The notes: generated from the sequence alone by a model not told the origin. Positions 18,606 through 27,056 are shown, numbered from the stretch's first letter. The stretch is 64,000 bases of DNA from JBGASG01 sp046328035 (GCA_046328035.1 JAXLXI010000039.1:62001-126000); one strand, 5' to 3'. Translations and numbers: made by a program.

Positions 18606-19543
18606 TGACTGAGACCGTCGTAACCGCCGGCGCCGTAGTACCAGGGTGCACGGCTGCGGCCGTAAAGTGGGTTATATCCCGGCTGGGAGTCCATATAACC
18701 GCCGGCGCCCATGTAACGGTTTGCACCTCGGCCGAAGTCATAGAAGCGCGATTCGCGGCCGGGATAAAATTCACCATCACTGTATCCGCCATAGAAACGA
18801 GGATCGCCGCTCAGCCCGATCCCTCCTCGTCGTTGCCAGAGCATGTCATTGCCTCCCGTCATTCCGCGCCAGGGCGCTGTGTGCATGAAATGCTGTCCGC
18901 CGCCAAACATAGAATTTCCCAACAGTCCGGCCATCAGAGGCAGGACGCTGCGCACCACCTGATCGCCTGCCGATGCCGGGTGCCGGGAGGGCGCCAAGTG
19001 CGCATCTGCCTGGTTCGTATCGCTGTGAACGCGTGAGCGAACTGGAAGTGCTTGTTTTATCTCGTGGTGCTCTTTTTCTGCGCCGGTATCTTCGGAGCAA
19101 CTGTCTGCTTTCATGCGCAGCTCCATTCCACGCTTTAAAAGGTGTAGATTGCGTGCCAGGTCCGGGTAGGCATCGCGGTTCAGTTCGAGAATGCGTGCCA
19201 TCTCCTCATGTATGGCTTTGCCAGTCAATTTGGTGCCCTGTCCGCGCAAAGAGCGTTCCGCGATGGTCGAAAGTGAGTCTGCATCGGTGACCGCATATGT
19301 TCCGTCAGCGCTCAACTTCAGTTGCTCTTTGCGCGACTGCTCGTTGGCGGTTCGCCAGTGGCGGGCACTTTCGCTTTGCGAATGCGGATCTGGCCGCCAT
19401 GCTAATTCTCGCGGAGTCAGATGGTGCGCTTCGCGGTCGGCATGGCACTGGTTGCCTGCTTTTACTGCTCGTCGGGCATCTCCTGCCGGCTCGCCGGCAA
19501 AATCGTACATATCCCTTCGCGATGCGGAGTCTAGTGCGCTCAT
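18596..19543 (-). CDS. LysM-like domain protein with Gly/Tyr-rich tail
   Basis: 315 residues. Residues about 80-145 resemble a LysM fold (YAVTDADSLSTIAE, ILELNRDAYPDL, LKRGMELRM), suggesting binding to peptidoglycan or another glycan. The C-terminal 110 residues are low-complexity and rich in Gly, Tyr, Arg and Met (repeated YMGAGG-, YYGAGG- and FYGGY-like turns), as in surface or matrix proteins. No signal peptide is seen. AGAGGA precedes the ATG. Predicted to be driven by the divergent TTTCAC promoter at 19595-19628 and coupled to the 17952 gene. Confidence 0.65.
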   Translation of the reverse strand: MSALDSASRRDMYDFAGEPAGDARRAVKAGNQCHADREAHHLTPRELAWRPDPHSQSESARHWRTANEQSRKEQLKLSADGTYAVTDADSLSTIAERSLRGQGTKLTGKAIHEEMARILELNRDAYPDLARNLHLLKRGMELRMKADSCSEDTGAEKEHHEIKQALPVRSRVHSDTNQADAHLAPSRHPASAGDQVVRSVLPLMAGLLGNSMFGGGQHFMHTAPWRGMTGGNDMLWQRRGGIGLSGDPRFYGGYSDGEFYPGRESRFYDFGRGANRYMGAGGYMDSQPGYNPLYGRSRAPWYYGAGGYDGLSQWG

Positions 19544-19594
19544 GGTGTTCCTCTACGAAATGTCTGGGGTTGCATCCGTGCGGATGCGACTGGA

Positions 19595-19628
19595 AACGTA
19601 AGCTGATTGAGGTTAAGCGGCCGTGAAA
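19595..19628 (-). promoter_or_regulatory. TTTCAC-type promoter of the LysM-like gene
   Basis: On the minus strand: TTTCAC-GGCCG-CTTAAC (19628-19612), 11 nt, TACGTT (19600-19595). The second half extends to CTTAACCT, which equals a canonical cyanobacterial Pho-box half-site. Confidence 0.58.
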
Positions 19629-19657
19629 CGGACTTCGTAGATTCACGCTAAATCACA

Positions 19658-19691
19658 TTTCACGCGTGTTTCAACCCGAGCGGCTTAGGAT
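19658..19691 (+). promoter_or_regulatory. TTTCAC direct-repeat promoter of the 19731-20132 gene
   Basis: TTTCAC-GCGTG-TTTCAA (19658-19674), 11 nt, TAGGAT (19686-19691). It is divergent from the 19595-19628 site, with 29 bp between the boxes. Confidence 0.65.
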
Positions 19692-19730
19692 AGGTTCTCC
19701 CCTATCACGCAAATTTGCGGAAAAACAGCC

Positions 19731-20132
19731 ATGGACAATCCATATCAAGACGCGATTCAACCATTCGGCAATACCGAGGAGAACCCCATTACAGAGGCGC
19801 CTGAACCGCCTCTGCAGCCTGCACCCCGTGGGCTTGCCCGTGAGCAGCTATCGGCTTCGGTGTTTGAAGAGCAGTTGAACCTGTACCGAACCGATTGCGC
19901 CCGCCAGAAACCGCGGAAAACTGACGACTCCTGGTTCTGGGCGGAGCCGCTTCTGACGGCTTCGTTCGCGGTCACCGTCGGGTCTGTCTTGACCGCGCGC
20001 GTACCTTTTTTGCGCCCTGCCGTGCAGGGGCTATTTGGCGTGGCCGGCGGATACTACTCACTGGGTAATCAGGGTGCGCGCCGCGATTCGTCCGAGCTGA
20101 ACTGCATCATAAAAAGGTCCAGAGAACGATGA
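19731..20132 (+). CDS. small membrane protein of unknown function
   Basis: 133 residues: a Pro-rich N-terminal half, then a hydrophobic region at about 75-112 that could form one or two membrane spans (LLTASFAVTVGSVL and a Gly-rich VQGLFGVAGGYYSL), and a basic tail. No family recognised and no strong Shine-Dalgarno. It is divergent from the LysM-like gene, both with TTTCAC promoters. The 127-nt gap to the next kinase shows nothing I can support. Confidence 0.6.
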   Translation: MDNPYQDAIQPFGNTEENPITEAPEPPLQPAPRGLAREQLSASVFEEQLNLYRTDCARQKPRKTDDSWFWAEPLLTASFAVTVGSVLTARVPFLRPAVQGLFGVAGGYYSLGNQGARRDSSELNCIIKRSRER

Positions 20133-20259
20133 TGATTTCGTATTAGCGGCAACGCTGTGGGCTGACTACGAGTCATGATCTCTCCGCAGTGAAGAGACTC
20201 GATAAACATGCACTGTGCGATCTACTGATACTAACTTTCAGTAACCAAAATTTGTTTAC

Positions 20260-22377
20260 ATGCAACAAACAATTAGTGGTGACAACCTTCAGCCGGGCAC
20301 GATAGTTGATGGCCGCTTCAAGTTGCTGCGCCTACTGGGACAAGGTGGCATGGGGGTCGTGTACGCCGCTACGCACCTGAACATGAATCGCACCGTAGCC
20401 ATAAAAATGTTGCGCCGCGATTCGGCGCAGAGTCCGGAACCTCTTTTGCGATTCCGGAACGAGGCGCGAGTCCTCAGCTCTCTAGAACATCCGCACATCG
20501 TTAAGATACTCGCTGTTGGGGTTGACGGGGAGCGCAAGCCCTACATAGCAATGGAGATGATTGAGGGAATCCAGCTGAGCCAGCACATTCGAGCAAACGG
20601 TCCGATGAGATGGCGGGAAGCCATTCCATTGTTCAAGCAATTGTGTGAGGCACTTGCGTATGCCCACCAGCGGTCGGTCGTTCATCGAGACATAAAACCG
20701 TCAAATGTAATGCTCTCAGGCACTACCTCAAACGGACAAGTTCAATCCATAAAGGTCATTGATTTCGGAATAGTAAAGTTGCTCAAGGCGGGAGCGCCAC
20801 AGCTCACGCTGACGAACATGCTGCCAGGTAGTGCATTCTATTTGAGTCCAGAACAGCTGCAAGGACGAGCCGCGGATACACGCTCGGACATATATTCTGT
20901 GGGCTGCAGTTTTTTTGAGGCGTTGACAGGCGCGCCGCCGTTTGTCGGAGATACCATATACGATACCATCAACAAGCAGTGCCACGAACAGGCTGCGCTT
21001 GTAAACGTGGCCAATCACGATGCCCACATACCAGATGACCTCCAGTTTTTAATCGATTGGATGATGCAGAAAGAGGTCGCGAGAAGACCGGCGTCCATGC
21101 AGATAGTCGCAGATTGCTTGGAAAAAGTGGCTCGGATGCACGCTCTAGATCGCCTGGAAATAGGTGCCACCCACGTCGACAATGTGACACGCGCCGCCGC
21201 GCCGCGCTGGACTGGCAAGAGCCGGCGACTTCTTGCTACAGCCGCCACGGCAGCCGGCGGAGTTCTTCTGATATTGGGAGGGAATAACCTGCCTCTGCCA
21301 ACAGGAGCTAGTCCACCACCTCGCTACGAGCAATATGTTGGTAACGTTTTGGATGGCGTATCTGCTGAGGAGTCGCAACTACTTTCTGGCATCAAGCTGC
21401 TCAGAAATAGTGGTGCGCCACCAGCGCAGCTCGTAGAGAAACTAAGCGCGCTCGCGGAGCTTTATACACTCAGTGGTTGTCCTCTGGAGACAGAGCTTGT
21501 TTTGGAGCGGACGCTATTGGTCTCAGAGCGGGCAGGATTGGAGACAGATCGACTGCTGCTATTTCTGGGTGGAAGTTACCTTGTCAGCGGAAAATATGAT
21601 AGAGCGGAAACAGCGCTGAAGAATTCAATCAAGGAAAGTCTTGCACGCGGAAGGTTCCCGGGAGACCAGAAGTTATATTTGGTCAATGTTTACTACGACA
21701 CGAACAGGTACAAAAGTGCCACTGCAGTTCTCGATTGTCTGCTGGACGCGGACGATGCCGCAATTACAGAAACCGATCTGAGCCCGCGTTTTACCCGCAA
21801 CTGTGTTGACGCGTACTGCGCCAGCGGCGATTATCGAAAGGCGTCTTCGGCTCTAAAAAAGCTTTCGCCTTTCATAGCCGATCCTCGGTTCGAAAGAGCC
21901 GTTGGCGCCGAGATCGAGTACATGTTGGGGAAGCGTGGAAAAGCAGAACTTACCTTGAAGCAGCTTGACGCTGAGTTCGGCGACGAGGAAAATGAAGACA
22001 GCGCCAGACTCCACGTCGCTTGCGCTCGGGTATTTCAGCGACAGCATCAATGGGCTGCCGCATGTTTGGAATACGATCGAGCTGTCGACGTTCTGAGCAG
22101 GCATTACGAAAAATTCGAGTCTGCAGCACACGACCGGAACCAACAACTGCCTCCAGCAGCTCTGTGCGTATTGCGCTGGTTGGACTCCTACATGTTGAGG
22201 ATCCTGAATGAAAGGTTGGCGCGCTGTCCGCAGACCGACGGAGTTGCGACGCAGGACGGAATTCACGACCGCATTCGTGTTGTCGGGCTCGACCGAGACA
22301 AACTAATCCGCAGCATGAACGCGCGCACCAAACTGCTGCCTAGTTATCTAACCAGTAACGGTTTCCTGCCGCATTAG
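20260..22377 (+). CDS. membrane-anchored Ser/Thr kinase with TPR-like C-terminal region
   Basis: 705 residues. Canonical kinase domain at about 18-290: GQGGMG loop at 27-32, ATP Lys49, HRDIKPSN from 142, DFG at 168-170, SPEQ. A probable membrane span lies at about 324-340, followed by TPR-like helices (AELYTLSGCPLETELVLERT, YLVSGKYDRAETALKNSIKE). The ATG lacks a clear Shine-Dalgarno. Sequence composition looks more AT-rich than in the minus-strand block. Same architecture as the kinases at 278 and 2247, so this is a small local family. Confidence 0.92.
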   Translation: MQQTISGDNLQPGTIVDGRFKLLRLLGQGGMGVVYAATHLNMNRTVAIKMLRRDSAQSPEPLLRFRNEARVLSSLEHPHIVKILAVGVDGERKPYIAMEMIEGIQLSQHIRANGPMRWREAIPLFKQLCEALAYAHQRSVVHRDIKPSNVMLSGTTSNGQVQSIKVIDFGIVKLLKAGAPQLTLTNMLPGSAFYLSPEQLQGRAADTRSDIYSVGCSFFEALTGAPPFVGDTIYDTINKQCHEQAALVNVANHDAHIPDDLQFLIDWMMQKEVARRPASMQIVADCLEKVARMHALDRLEIGATHVDNVTRAAAPRWTGKSRRLLATAATAAGGVLLILGGNNLPLPTGASPPPRYEQYVGNVLDGVSAEESQLLSGIKLLRNSGAPPAQLVEKLSALAELYTLSGCPLETELVLERTLLVSERAGLETDRLLLFLGGSYLVSGKYDRAETALKNSIKESLARGRFPGDQKLYLVNVYYDTNRYKSATAVLDCLLDADDAAITETDLSPRFTRNCVDAYCASGDYRKASSALKKLSPFIADPRFERAVGAEIEYMLGKRGKAELTLKQLDAEFGDEENEDSARLHVACARVFQRQHQWAAACLEYDRAVDVLSRHYEKFESAAHDRNQQLPPAALCVLRWLDSYMLRILNERLARCPQTDGVATQDGIHDRIRVVGLDRDKLIRSMNARTKLLPSYLTSNGFLPH

Positions 22378-22415
22378 TTGAAATGTCGGATTTACGCGTC
22401 GCGATTCGTCCAGCT

Positions 22416-23660
22416 TTAGCCGTCTGTGAAGCTTAAGTCTCGCCCGTATGTGTCCTGAAGAAAAAGCAGGCTCGTGATCGAGATTAGTGATATGACTGTG
22501 CCTACGACGGCGATTGCCTCGGTAAGTCCCATATAGGGCTTAATTGCCACCATGACGGTGTTCATGAGAATGACAGTACCGCGACAGAAATTTGGGATGG
22601 TCGTGGAGGCAGTCGCGCGCAAGTTGGTCCCGAACATCTCCGCGACCATGGTAGAACCCACCACCCATGTTCCAAACGCTAAGCCAAGCAGAGAGCTGAG
22701 AGCGTAGTATTCAAAAGCGGTCTTGTAAGGATAAACAAGAAAGAGGGCGAAAACCAGGCAGCCCAGGACGGAGAAAATAGCGATGCACAGACGCCGGCTC
22801 TTCAGTTTTTCGGCCAGACAGATTGCCAGGAAGTCACTGGCGATCACGCAGGTGTAACCACAAGCTAGAATGCTGGCTGGTTGCACGCCTGGCAGGTGTT
22901 TGGCGGTAGCAATTTCCGGAGACAGACTCCAGACAATTTGCGGTATGAATACGGTCGGGGTGAGCATGAGAATGCCCGCCGCATATTTCCGCAAGAGTGT
23001 GCGGTTGGTGAGAATCTGGCTCAGTCCGCCGAACTTCAGTCCCGGACGGCTTCTTGTCTGTTCGAACAGGGTTGATTCGCGCAGCCGCATGCGAAACACT
23101 AAAAGACTTAGGCCCAATCCTCCGCCAAAAAAATAACAGGCTCGCCACGGTAAGATCTGCGCGCAAGCTGTCGCCACTAGAACACCCACGAAGCCCATGA
23201 TGATAAACATGCCGATCCCAAGTCCGCGTTTCGTATCGGCATGTTCTTCGGAGATCAAGGCGATGCCGGCGCCCAACTCGCCAGCCAACCCCATGCCGGT
23301 CAGGAAACGGAGAGCGGCATAGTGCCAGGTCTCGGTGACAGCTGAAGTCAGGCAAGATGTCAGCGAATAGAGCAATATGCTGCCAAGTAAGACGCGCTTC
23401 CGCCCATACTTGTCTCCCAGAACCCCCCACACGTAAGAGCCGACAATCAGGCCTGCCAGCTGTGAATTGATGATCTGAATTCCAGTCTGGGTAACCTGTT
23501 GACTGACAAGACCAAGATCGCTGAGTGATGTAACGCGTACTATGTTGAACATGAAGAGGTCGAACATGTCCACTAAGTAACCGGTTCCGGCAATTAGCAC
23601 AGTGGACGAGCTGGCTGATTTCAGCAATTCACGCAGAAGCACACTACGCCCCGATACCAA
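22416..23660 (-). CDS. MFS transporter, sugar/organic-acid:H+ symporter type
   Basis: 414 residues with about 12 hydrophobic segments. The MFS signature GDKYGRKRV lies in the loop after TM2, followed by RFLTGMGLAGELGAG and EEHADTKRG, as in metabolite:H+ symporters and sugar-porter-like members. The substrate is unclear. The first start is TTG 23660; GTG 23642 is a reasonable alternative because a TACAAT -10 (23677-23672) lies only 12 nt before the TTG. A TTTGAC-TTTGA-TTTCAC box precedes that -10 with 10 rather than 11 nt. Confidence 0.88.
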   Translation of the reverse strand: MVSGRSVLLRELLKSASSSTVLIAGTGYLVDMFDLFMFNIVRVTSLSDLGLVSQQVTQTGIQIINSQLAGLIVGSYVWGVLGDKYGRKRVLLGSILLYSLTSCLTSAVTETWHYAALRFLTGMGLAGELGAGIALISEEHADTKRGLGIGMFIIMGFVGVLVATACAQILPWRACYFFGGGLGLSLLVFRMRLRESTLFEQTRSRPGLKFGGLSQILTNRTLLRKYAAGILMLTPTVFIPQIVWSLSPEIATAKHLPGVQPASILACGYTCVIASDFLAICLAEKLKSRRLCIAIFSVLGCLVFALFLVYPYKTAFEYYALSSLLGLAFGTWVVGSTMVAEMFGTNLRATASTTIPNFCRGTVILMNTVMVAIKPYMGLTEAIAVVGTVISLISITSLLFLQDTYGRDLSFTDG

Positions 23661-23671
23661 ATCTCGTGTCC

Positions 23672-23704
23672 ATTGTATGGCGTGCTTGTGAAATCAAAGT
23701 CAAA
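23672..23704 (-). promoter_or_regulatory. possible TTTCAC-type promoter of the MFS gene
   Basis: On the minus strand: TTTGAC-TTTGA-TTTCAC (23704-23688), 10 nt, TACAAT (23677-23672). The spacer is one base shorter than at the other sites, so membership is uncertain. Confidence 0.4.
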
Positions 23705-23805
23705 ATTTCAGCCGCAACTACTGGTTTATGGTCGGCGCCGCTTGCATAAGCTATCGGTGCTTATGCCACGATGGTCCGCCGGCGCCTTTCCTGTCTGAGC
23801 GGTGT

Positions 23806-24513
23806 TCAACCTTGCAGAAGCGGACTGTAATTAGTTGAATTGGGATCGTCGAGCTGATCGACGTGCTCCTTGTTTTTCACCCAGTTTGCAGCTCGTGTGC
23901 TGAGCGGCAAGGCCGCTACTTCATAGAGAACCTTGGCGGCGTAGACCGTCACCATTGTTTTTGCCAGATCAAAGGTCGAAATAACACCGAGGAATCCAAT
24001 TGGAAAGAAGATGCAGGTGTCGACTGCCTCTCCGATGATCGTGGAGGAGACGAAACGCCAGCTCTGGCTCCATCCGCGCGCGCCTTGCTGGTGGAATTTC
24101 ATCTTCGACATCACCACACTGTTGGCGTACTCACCCCAGAAATAGGCAGTCAGACTGGCTAAAGCTATGCGCGGCGATTGACCGAGTATGGTTTCAAACG
24201 CCTGCTGATTGGTCCAGAAATCAGGCGCGGGTAAAACGCAAACCAACCAGTATGCAAATGCCGCGAAAGCCTGCGCGGCAAGCCCGGTCCAGATGATCTT
24301 GCGCGATCGATCGTAGCCGTAGACTTCGGTGAAGATGTCGTTGAAGATGAAGGTGATCGGGAAGATCAGCGTGGCGCCGTTAAGGACAATTGGACCGATG
24401 GCGACAAATTTAGATGCCACCCCGATGGTGACGATGAGCACGGTGACATAGACTCCGACCATAACGATCAGGAAGCCCGAGTGATCGCGAATTGTTGCCG
24501 GCGGCTCTGTCAC
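23806..24513 (-). CDS. yhhQ: queuosine precursor transporter, YhhQ/DUF165 family
   Basis: 235 residues with about six membrane spans. The family signature FNDIFTEVYGYDRSRKIIW is present near residue 58, and charged intramembrane positions recur later (GEAVDTCIFFPIGF). YhhQ-type proteins import queuine, preQ0 or preQ1 for tRNA modification. GTG 24513 has GGAG 5 nt upstream. I looked for a preQ1 aptamer in the 264-nt leader region and did not find one. Confidence 0.9.
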   Translation of the reverse strand: MTEPPATIRDHSGFLIVMVGVYVTVLIVTIGVASKFVAIGPIVLNGATLIFPITFIFNDIFTEVYGYDRSRKIIWTGLAAQAFAAFAYWLVCVLPAPDFWTNQQAFETILGQSPRIALASLTAYFWGEYANSVVMSKMKFHQQGARGWSQSWRFVSSTIIGEAVDTCIFFPIGFLGVISTFDLAKTMVTVYAAKVLYEVAALPLSTRAANWVKNKEHVDQLDDPNSTNYSPLLQG

Positions 24514-24597
24514 ACGTTAACTCCACGATCAAGACTTCAAGGGCATGATAGCAGAAGCGCAGAACGCACCAAGGCTAATCTGCTAATCTGTTTGTCG

Positions 24598-24613
24598 GCA
24601 CCGCCGATGGTGC
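24598..24613. repeat. GCACC-N6-GGTGC palindrome
   Basis: GCACC-GCCGAT-GGTGC, 14 of 16 bases identical to the 12264-12279 hairpin. A T-rich tract follows on the plus strand, but no plus-strand gene ends here. The 24514-24777 gap otherwise holds an AT-rich stretch and the hairpin below. Confidence 0.5.
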
Positions 24614-24708
24614 AGCGGGTTCTGTTTTTCTCTTGTTATCCGCTCATACTAGTCTATATAGTTATATTTTGAAAAAACAAATCCAGGACCCGGGCGGTGC
24701 GCAGAGAA

Positions 24709-24750
24709 ACCAGACAGCAGGGCACCGTTCGCGGTGCCCTGCTGTCTGGT
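24709..24750 (-). terminator. 19-bp perfect hairpin at the end of the minus-strand block
   Basis: Perfectly paired arms 24709-24727 and 24732-24750 around a 4-nt loop (TTCG on plus, CGAA on minus), 28 nt after the last stop codon of the block. There is only a weak T-tract (TTTCTCT) after it on the minus strand, so it may act as a 3'-end stabiliser or terminator. Its core (24721-24738) is almost identical to 9064-9081. Confidence 0.6.
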
Positions 24751-24777
24751 ACATGTGGGCGACTGGCGCGGCTGAGG

Positions 24778-25386
24778 CTAAGCGACATCCTTGCGGGTGA
24801 CGGTGATCACCGTCTCGCCGATGTCGAGAAACCTAACCCGCACGGTGGCACCCTTCTTCAAAGAAGCGGGGCTCTTCACGAAGAACTCTGACCGCGGCAG
24901 TATCGTCACGAAGTCACCGATTTCCACGCGCAGAGCCCCGTTCGGGGCATCGCCCTTGATCACGCCGCGGACGACGTGATTGTTGTCTTGATGGTGCCGC
25001 GCCTTGGCGAGAGCCGCGGGTGGAATCACGTTGGAGGGCAGGCGGTCGTCATCGGTGTCGCCGACCAGACGGACGTACAGACGCTCTTCGACGAGACGCT
25101 CGGAGACAAGAATGTTTCGTCCGTTTCGCGAAGTCGGGAACGCTTCAACGATGCGCACCGTCAGCAGCGTACCCTCGTCCGTGTCGGTCGGCAGCTGCAG
25201 CGAGTTGTATCGCTGCCACTGCGAGACCGCTTCGGTCTCCTTTAGCTCGGAGAGCGGTAGAACCGCTTCCTCGCTTGTTTCCAGCTCGACGATCACAAGC
25301 GGCTGGCGCAACCCGCGGTCGACAAACCGCAGCACCCAGGCGTTATGAATCTCACCGGCTGCTGCTGTTATTTTGATGTCGTTCAT
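24778..25386 (-). CDS. unknown protein with S1/OB-like C-terminal half
   Basis: 202 residues. The C-terminal 65 residues (VVRGVIKGDAPNGALRVEIG, FVTILPRSEFF, KGATVRVRFLDIG) look like an S1/OB beta-barrel that would bind RNA or another ligand, and the N-terminal half may hold a related beta-rich domain. The assignment is by pattern only. ATG 25386 lies 5 nt after the stop of the Cof-type HAD gene, so they are co-transcribed. It is the last gene of the block. Confidence 0.55.
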   Translation of the reverse strand: MNDIKITAAAGEIHNAWVLRFVDRGLRQPLVIVELETSEEAVLPLSELKETEAVSQWQRYNSLQLPTDTDEGTLLTVRIVEAFPTSRNGRNILVSERLVEERLYVRLVGDTDDDRLPSNVIPPAALAKARHHQDNNHVVRGVIKGDAPNGALRVEIGDFVTILPRSEFFVKSPASLKKGATVRVRFLDIGETVITVTRKDVA

Positions 25387-25391
25387 CAAAG

Positions 25392-26267
25392 CTACTCTTG
25401 TTCTCTGCGAGCCGCTGTTGGCAGCGGCGCAGTGCCTGTGGTGACAGTGTGCGCCGCGAGCAGCGCAGCAATGGCAGTTGCGAAGTTCACATGCGGGTCG
25501 GTGGGCGGCGCCACCATGTCGGCGACCTCCTGCGCCGTTGGGTGTCCGTGGTGCATGCAGACGCTCAATCCAGCCCAGCGGAACATGCCTACGTCGTTGA
25601 CTCCATCGCCGAGCGCCATCACCTGAGACGGTGAGATTCCGAGATGGCGCGCCACGACCTGCAGTCCCGAGGCTTTGCTGATGCCCTTCGATATCAGCTC
25701 CAGGGTATGCAGGTTGTTGCGGATGGCATCCACTTCAAAACCTTGCTGGTCCAGGATTTCCTTTTGCAGGGCGTCGAGGTCGGCGGCAGTCTGGGAGAAG
25801 AGCAGCAACTTGTAGATGGAGCGACCGGTCATCGCTTGCAGGTTGCTGAAGCGGAAGTGACGACCGATGTCCCGGTGGCGCTCCATGCTTTCGTGCCAGT
25901 CGAACTTGCTGGAGGTGTAGATGCCGTGACGGAAGAAACACAGGCAGGTGACACGCCTCCGGTTGGCTGCCTTCATGATGGCGGATGACACCGGGAGAGG
26001 CAGAACCCGCTCGCCAATGATCTGACCGCCAGCACCAGGGATGGTGACGAGCGCTCCATCCGAGCTGACCAGCGGACCCTTGAGACCCAGGTCCCGGTAG
26101 TAGGGCACGGCATGATGGAAGTTTCGCCCGGTGGCGAGAACAACCATCACACCGTGCTCCTTGAGTGCTTGAACCGCATCGCGATTCTCTCGGCTGAGAC
26201 CACTGCCGAAAAGAAGCGTGCTGTCCAGATCACAGGCGGCGACTCGATAGTGCAACCTGGTCGTCAT
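25392..26267 (-). CDS. Cof-type HAD-IIB phosphatase
   Basis: 291 residues. HAD motif I ACDLDSTL near residue 12, motif II LATGR, motif III Lys around SKGISKASGL, and motif IV ALGDGVNDVGMF. The C2B cap lies between motifs II and III. Family members dephosphorylate sugar phosphates, FMN or similar small phosphoesters; the substrate is unknown. Its closest relative in the window is at 51075-51905 (same length, shared FDW and MVAPxTDP segments). GGGAG precedes the ATG. Confidence 0.9.
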   Translation of the reverse strand: MTTRLHYRVAACDLDSTLLFGSGLSRENRDAVQALKEHGVMVVLATGRNFHHAVPYYRDLGLKGPLVSSDGALVTIPGAGGQIIGERVLPLPVSSAIMKAANRRRVTCLCFFRHGIYTSSKFDWHESMERHRDIGRHFRFSNLQAMTGRSIYKLLLFSQTAADLDALQKEILDQQGFEVDAIRNNLHTLELISKGISKASGLQVVARHLGISPSQVMALGDGVNDVGMFRWAGLSVCMHHGHPTAQEVADMVAPPTDPHVNFATAIAALLAAHTVTTGTAPLPTAARREQE

Positions 26268-26297
26268 ATTGAGTCTCCCATAGCTGGAGCGTCACTT

Positions 26298-26996
26298 TTA
26301 GGCGCTTTTTCCCCAGTCGTCGAGACCAGGCAGGGCATGATGCCACACGGCGCGCTTGTACGCGTAGAAGCCCTTGTGACGCTGGTCCCTGGAAACAATC
26401 GGCACAGTCTCCACGATTTCGATACCGTGGTCTCGAAGCACCTGCTGTTTCTCGGGGTTGTTGGTCATCAGTCGGACCGTCTTGACGCCCAGGTCCTTGA
26501 GGATAGCGACGGCGTGCAGGAAGTTACGGATGTCGCCGGGGACCGGGTACATCCGTAACTTCTCGTCGAATGACTTCAGCTTGCGGAAGTAACCGAACCC
26601 TTTGCCCTCATGGGCAAAGTGGTAGAGCAGCATCCCGATGCCGTCGTTGGCCTCGATGATCCGGAATGCCTCTTCCATTTGCCAGTTGCAATCGCAGAGC
26701 TGGTCGTGGAAGATGTCGCCGGTATAGCAAGCCGAATTGATCCGCACAGTCACTACGGTGTCCGACCTGATGTTCGCAATGTCACCTTTATAGATGAGGG
26801 CGTGCTGCTCGTGCTGGTTGCGGCCGGTCTTTGTGATGAAGGCGGCCTGCATCAGCCCCCTGACGTCGTCCCGGACAAGCGGAATGCCCAGTACTCGATC
26901 GACCACCTTGGGCAGCTTGCCGTTGTGGCGGTGCCGAGCTGTTGTATCCGGGTAGCCGGGGATGGTTCTGTTTTTTGAATCGCAGTTGACACACAT
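26298..26996 (-). CDS. ribA: GTP cyclohydrolase II-type protein (RibA domain only)
   Basis: 232 residues. Zinc-site motif CYTGDIFHDQLCDC, catalytic-region HEGKGFGYF (usually HEGRGIGL) and LMTNNPEK fit GTP cyclohydrolase II, which opens GTP for riboflavin synthesis. The fused DHBP synthase domain common in bacteria is absent. It begins MCVNCDSKN, a CxxC that is not part of the usual enzyme. ATG 26996 has GGAG 6 nt upstream; an upstream start at 27053 is unlikely. The altered HEG motif and the catabolic surroundings leave room for a related, non-riboflavin role. Confidence 0.75.
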   Translation of the reverse strand: MCVNCDSKNRTIPGYPDTTARHRHNGKLPKVVDRVLGIPLVRDDVRGLMQAAFITKTGRNQHEQHALIYKGDIANIRSDTVVTVRINSACYTGDIFHDQLCDCNWQMEEAFRIIEANDGIGMLLYHFAHEGKGFGYFRKLKSFDEKLRMYPVPGDIRNFLHAVAILKDLGVKTVRLMTNNPEKQQVLRDHGIEIVETVPIVSRDQRHKGFYAYKRAVWHHALPGLDDWGKSA

Positions 26997-27056
26997 GGAT
27001 ATCTCCGTCGTTGACGCGAGAGCGAAGCAGTGCACCCTGTGCATTGCTTGCAAGAC

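Noticed and set aside
24514..24700. Possible preQ1 riboswitch before the queuosine-precursor transporter
   Set aside because: The leader has a GCACC/GGTGC stem, but I could not find the preQ1 aptamer stem, A-rich tail and CTAA-type pairing.
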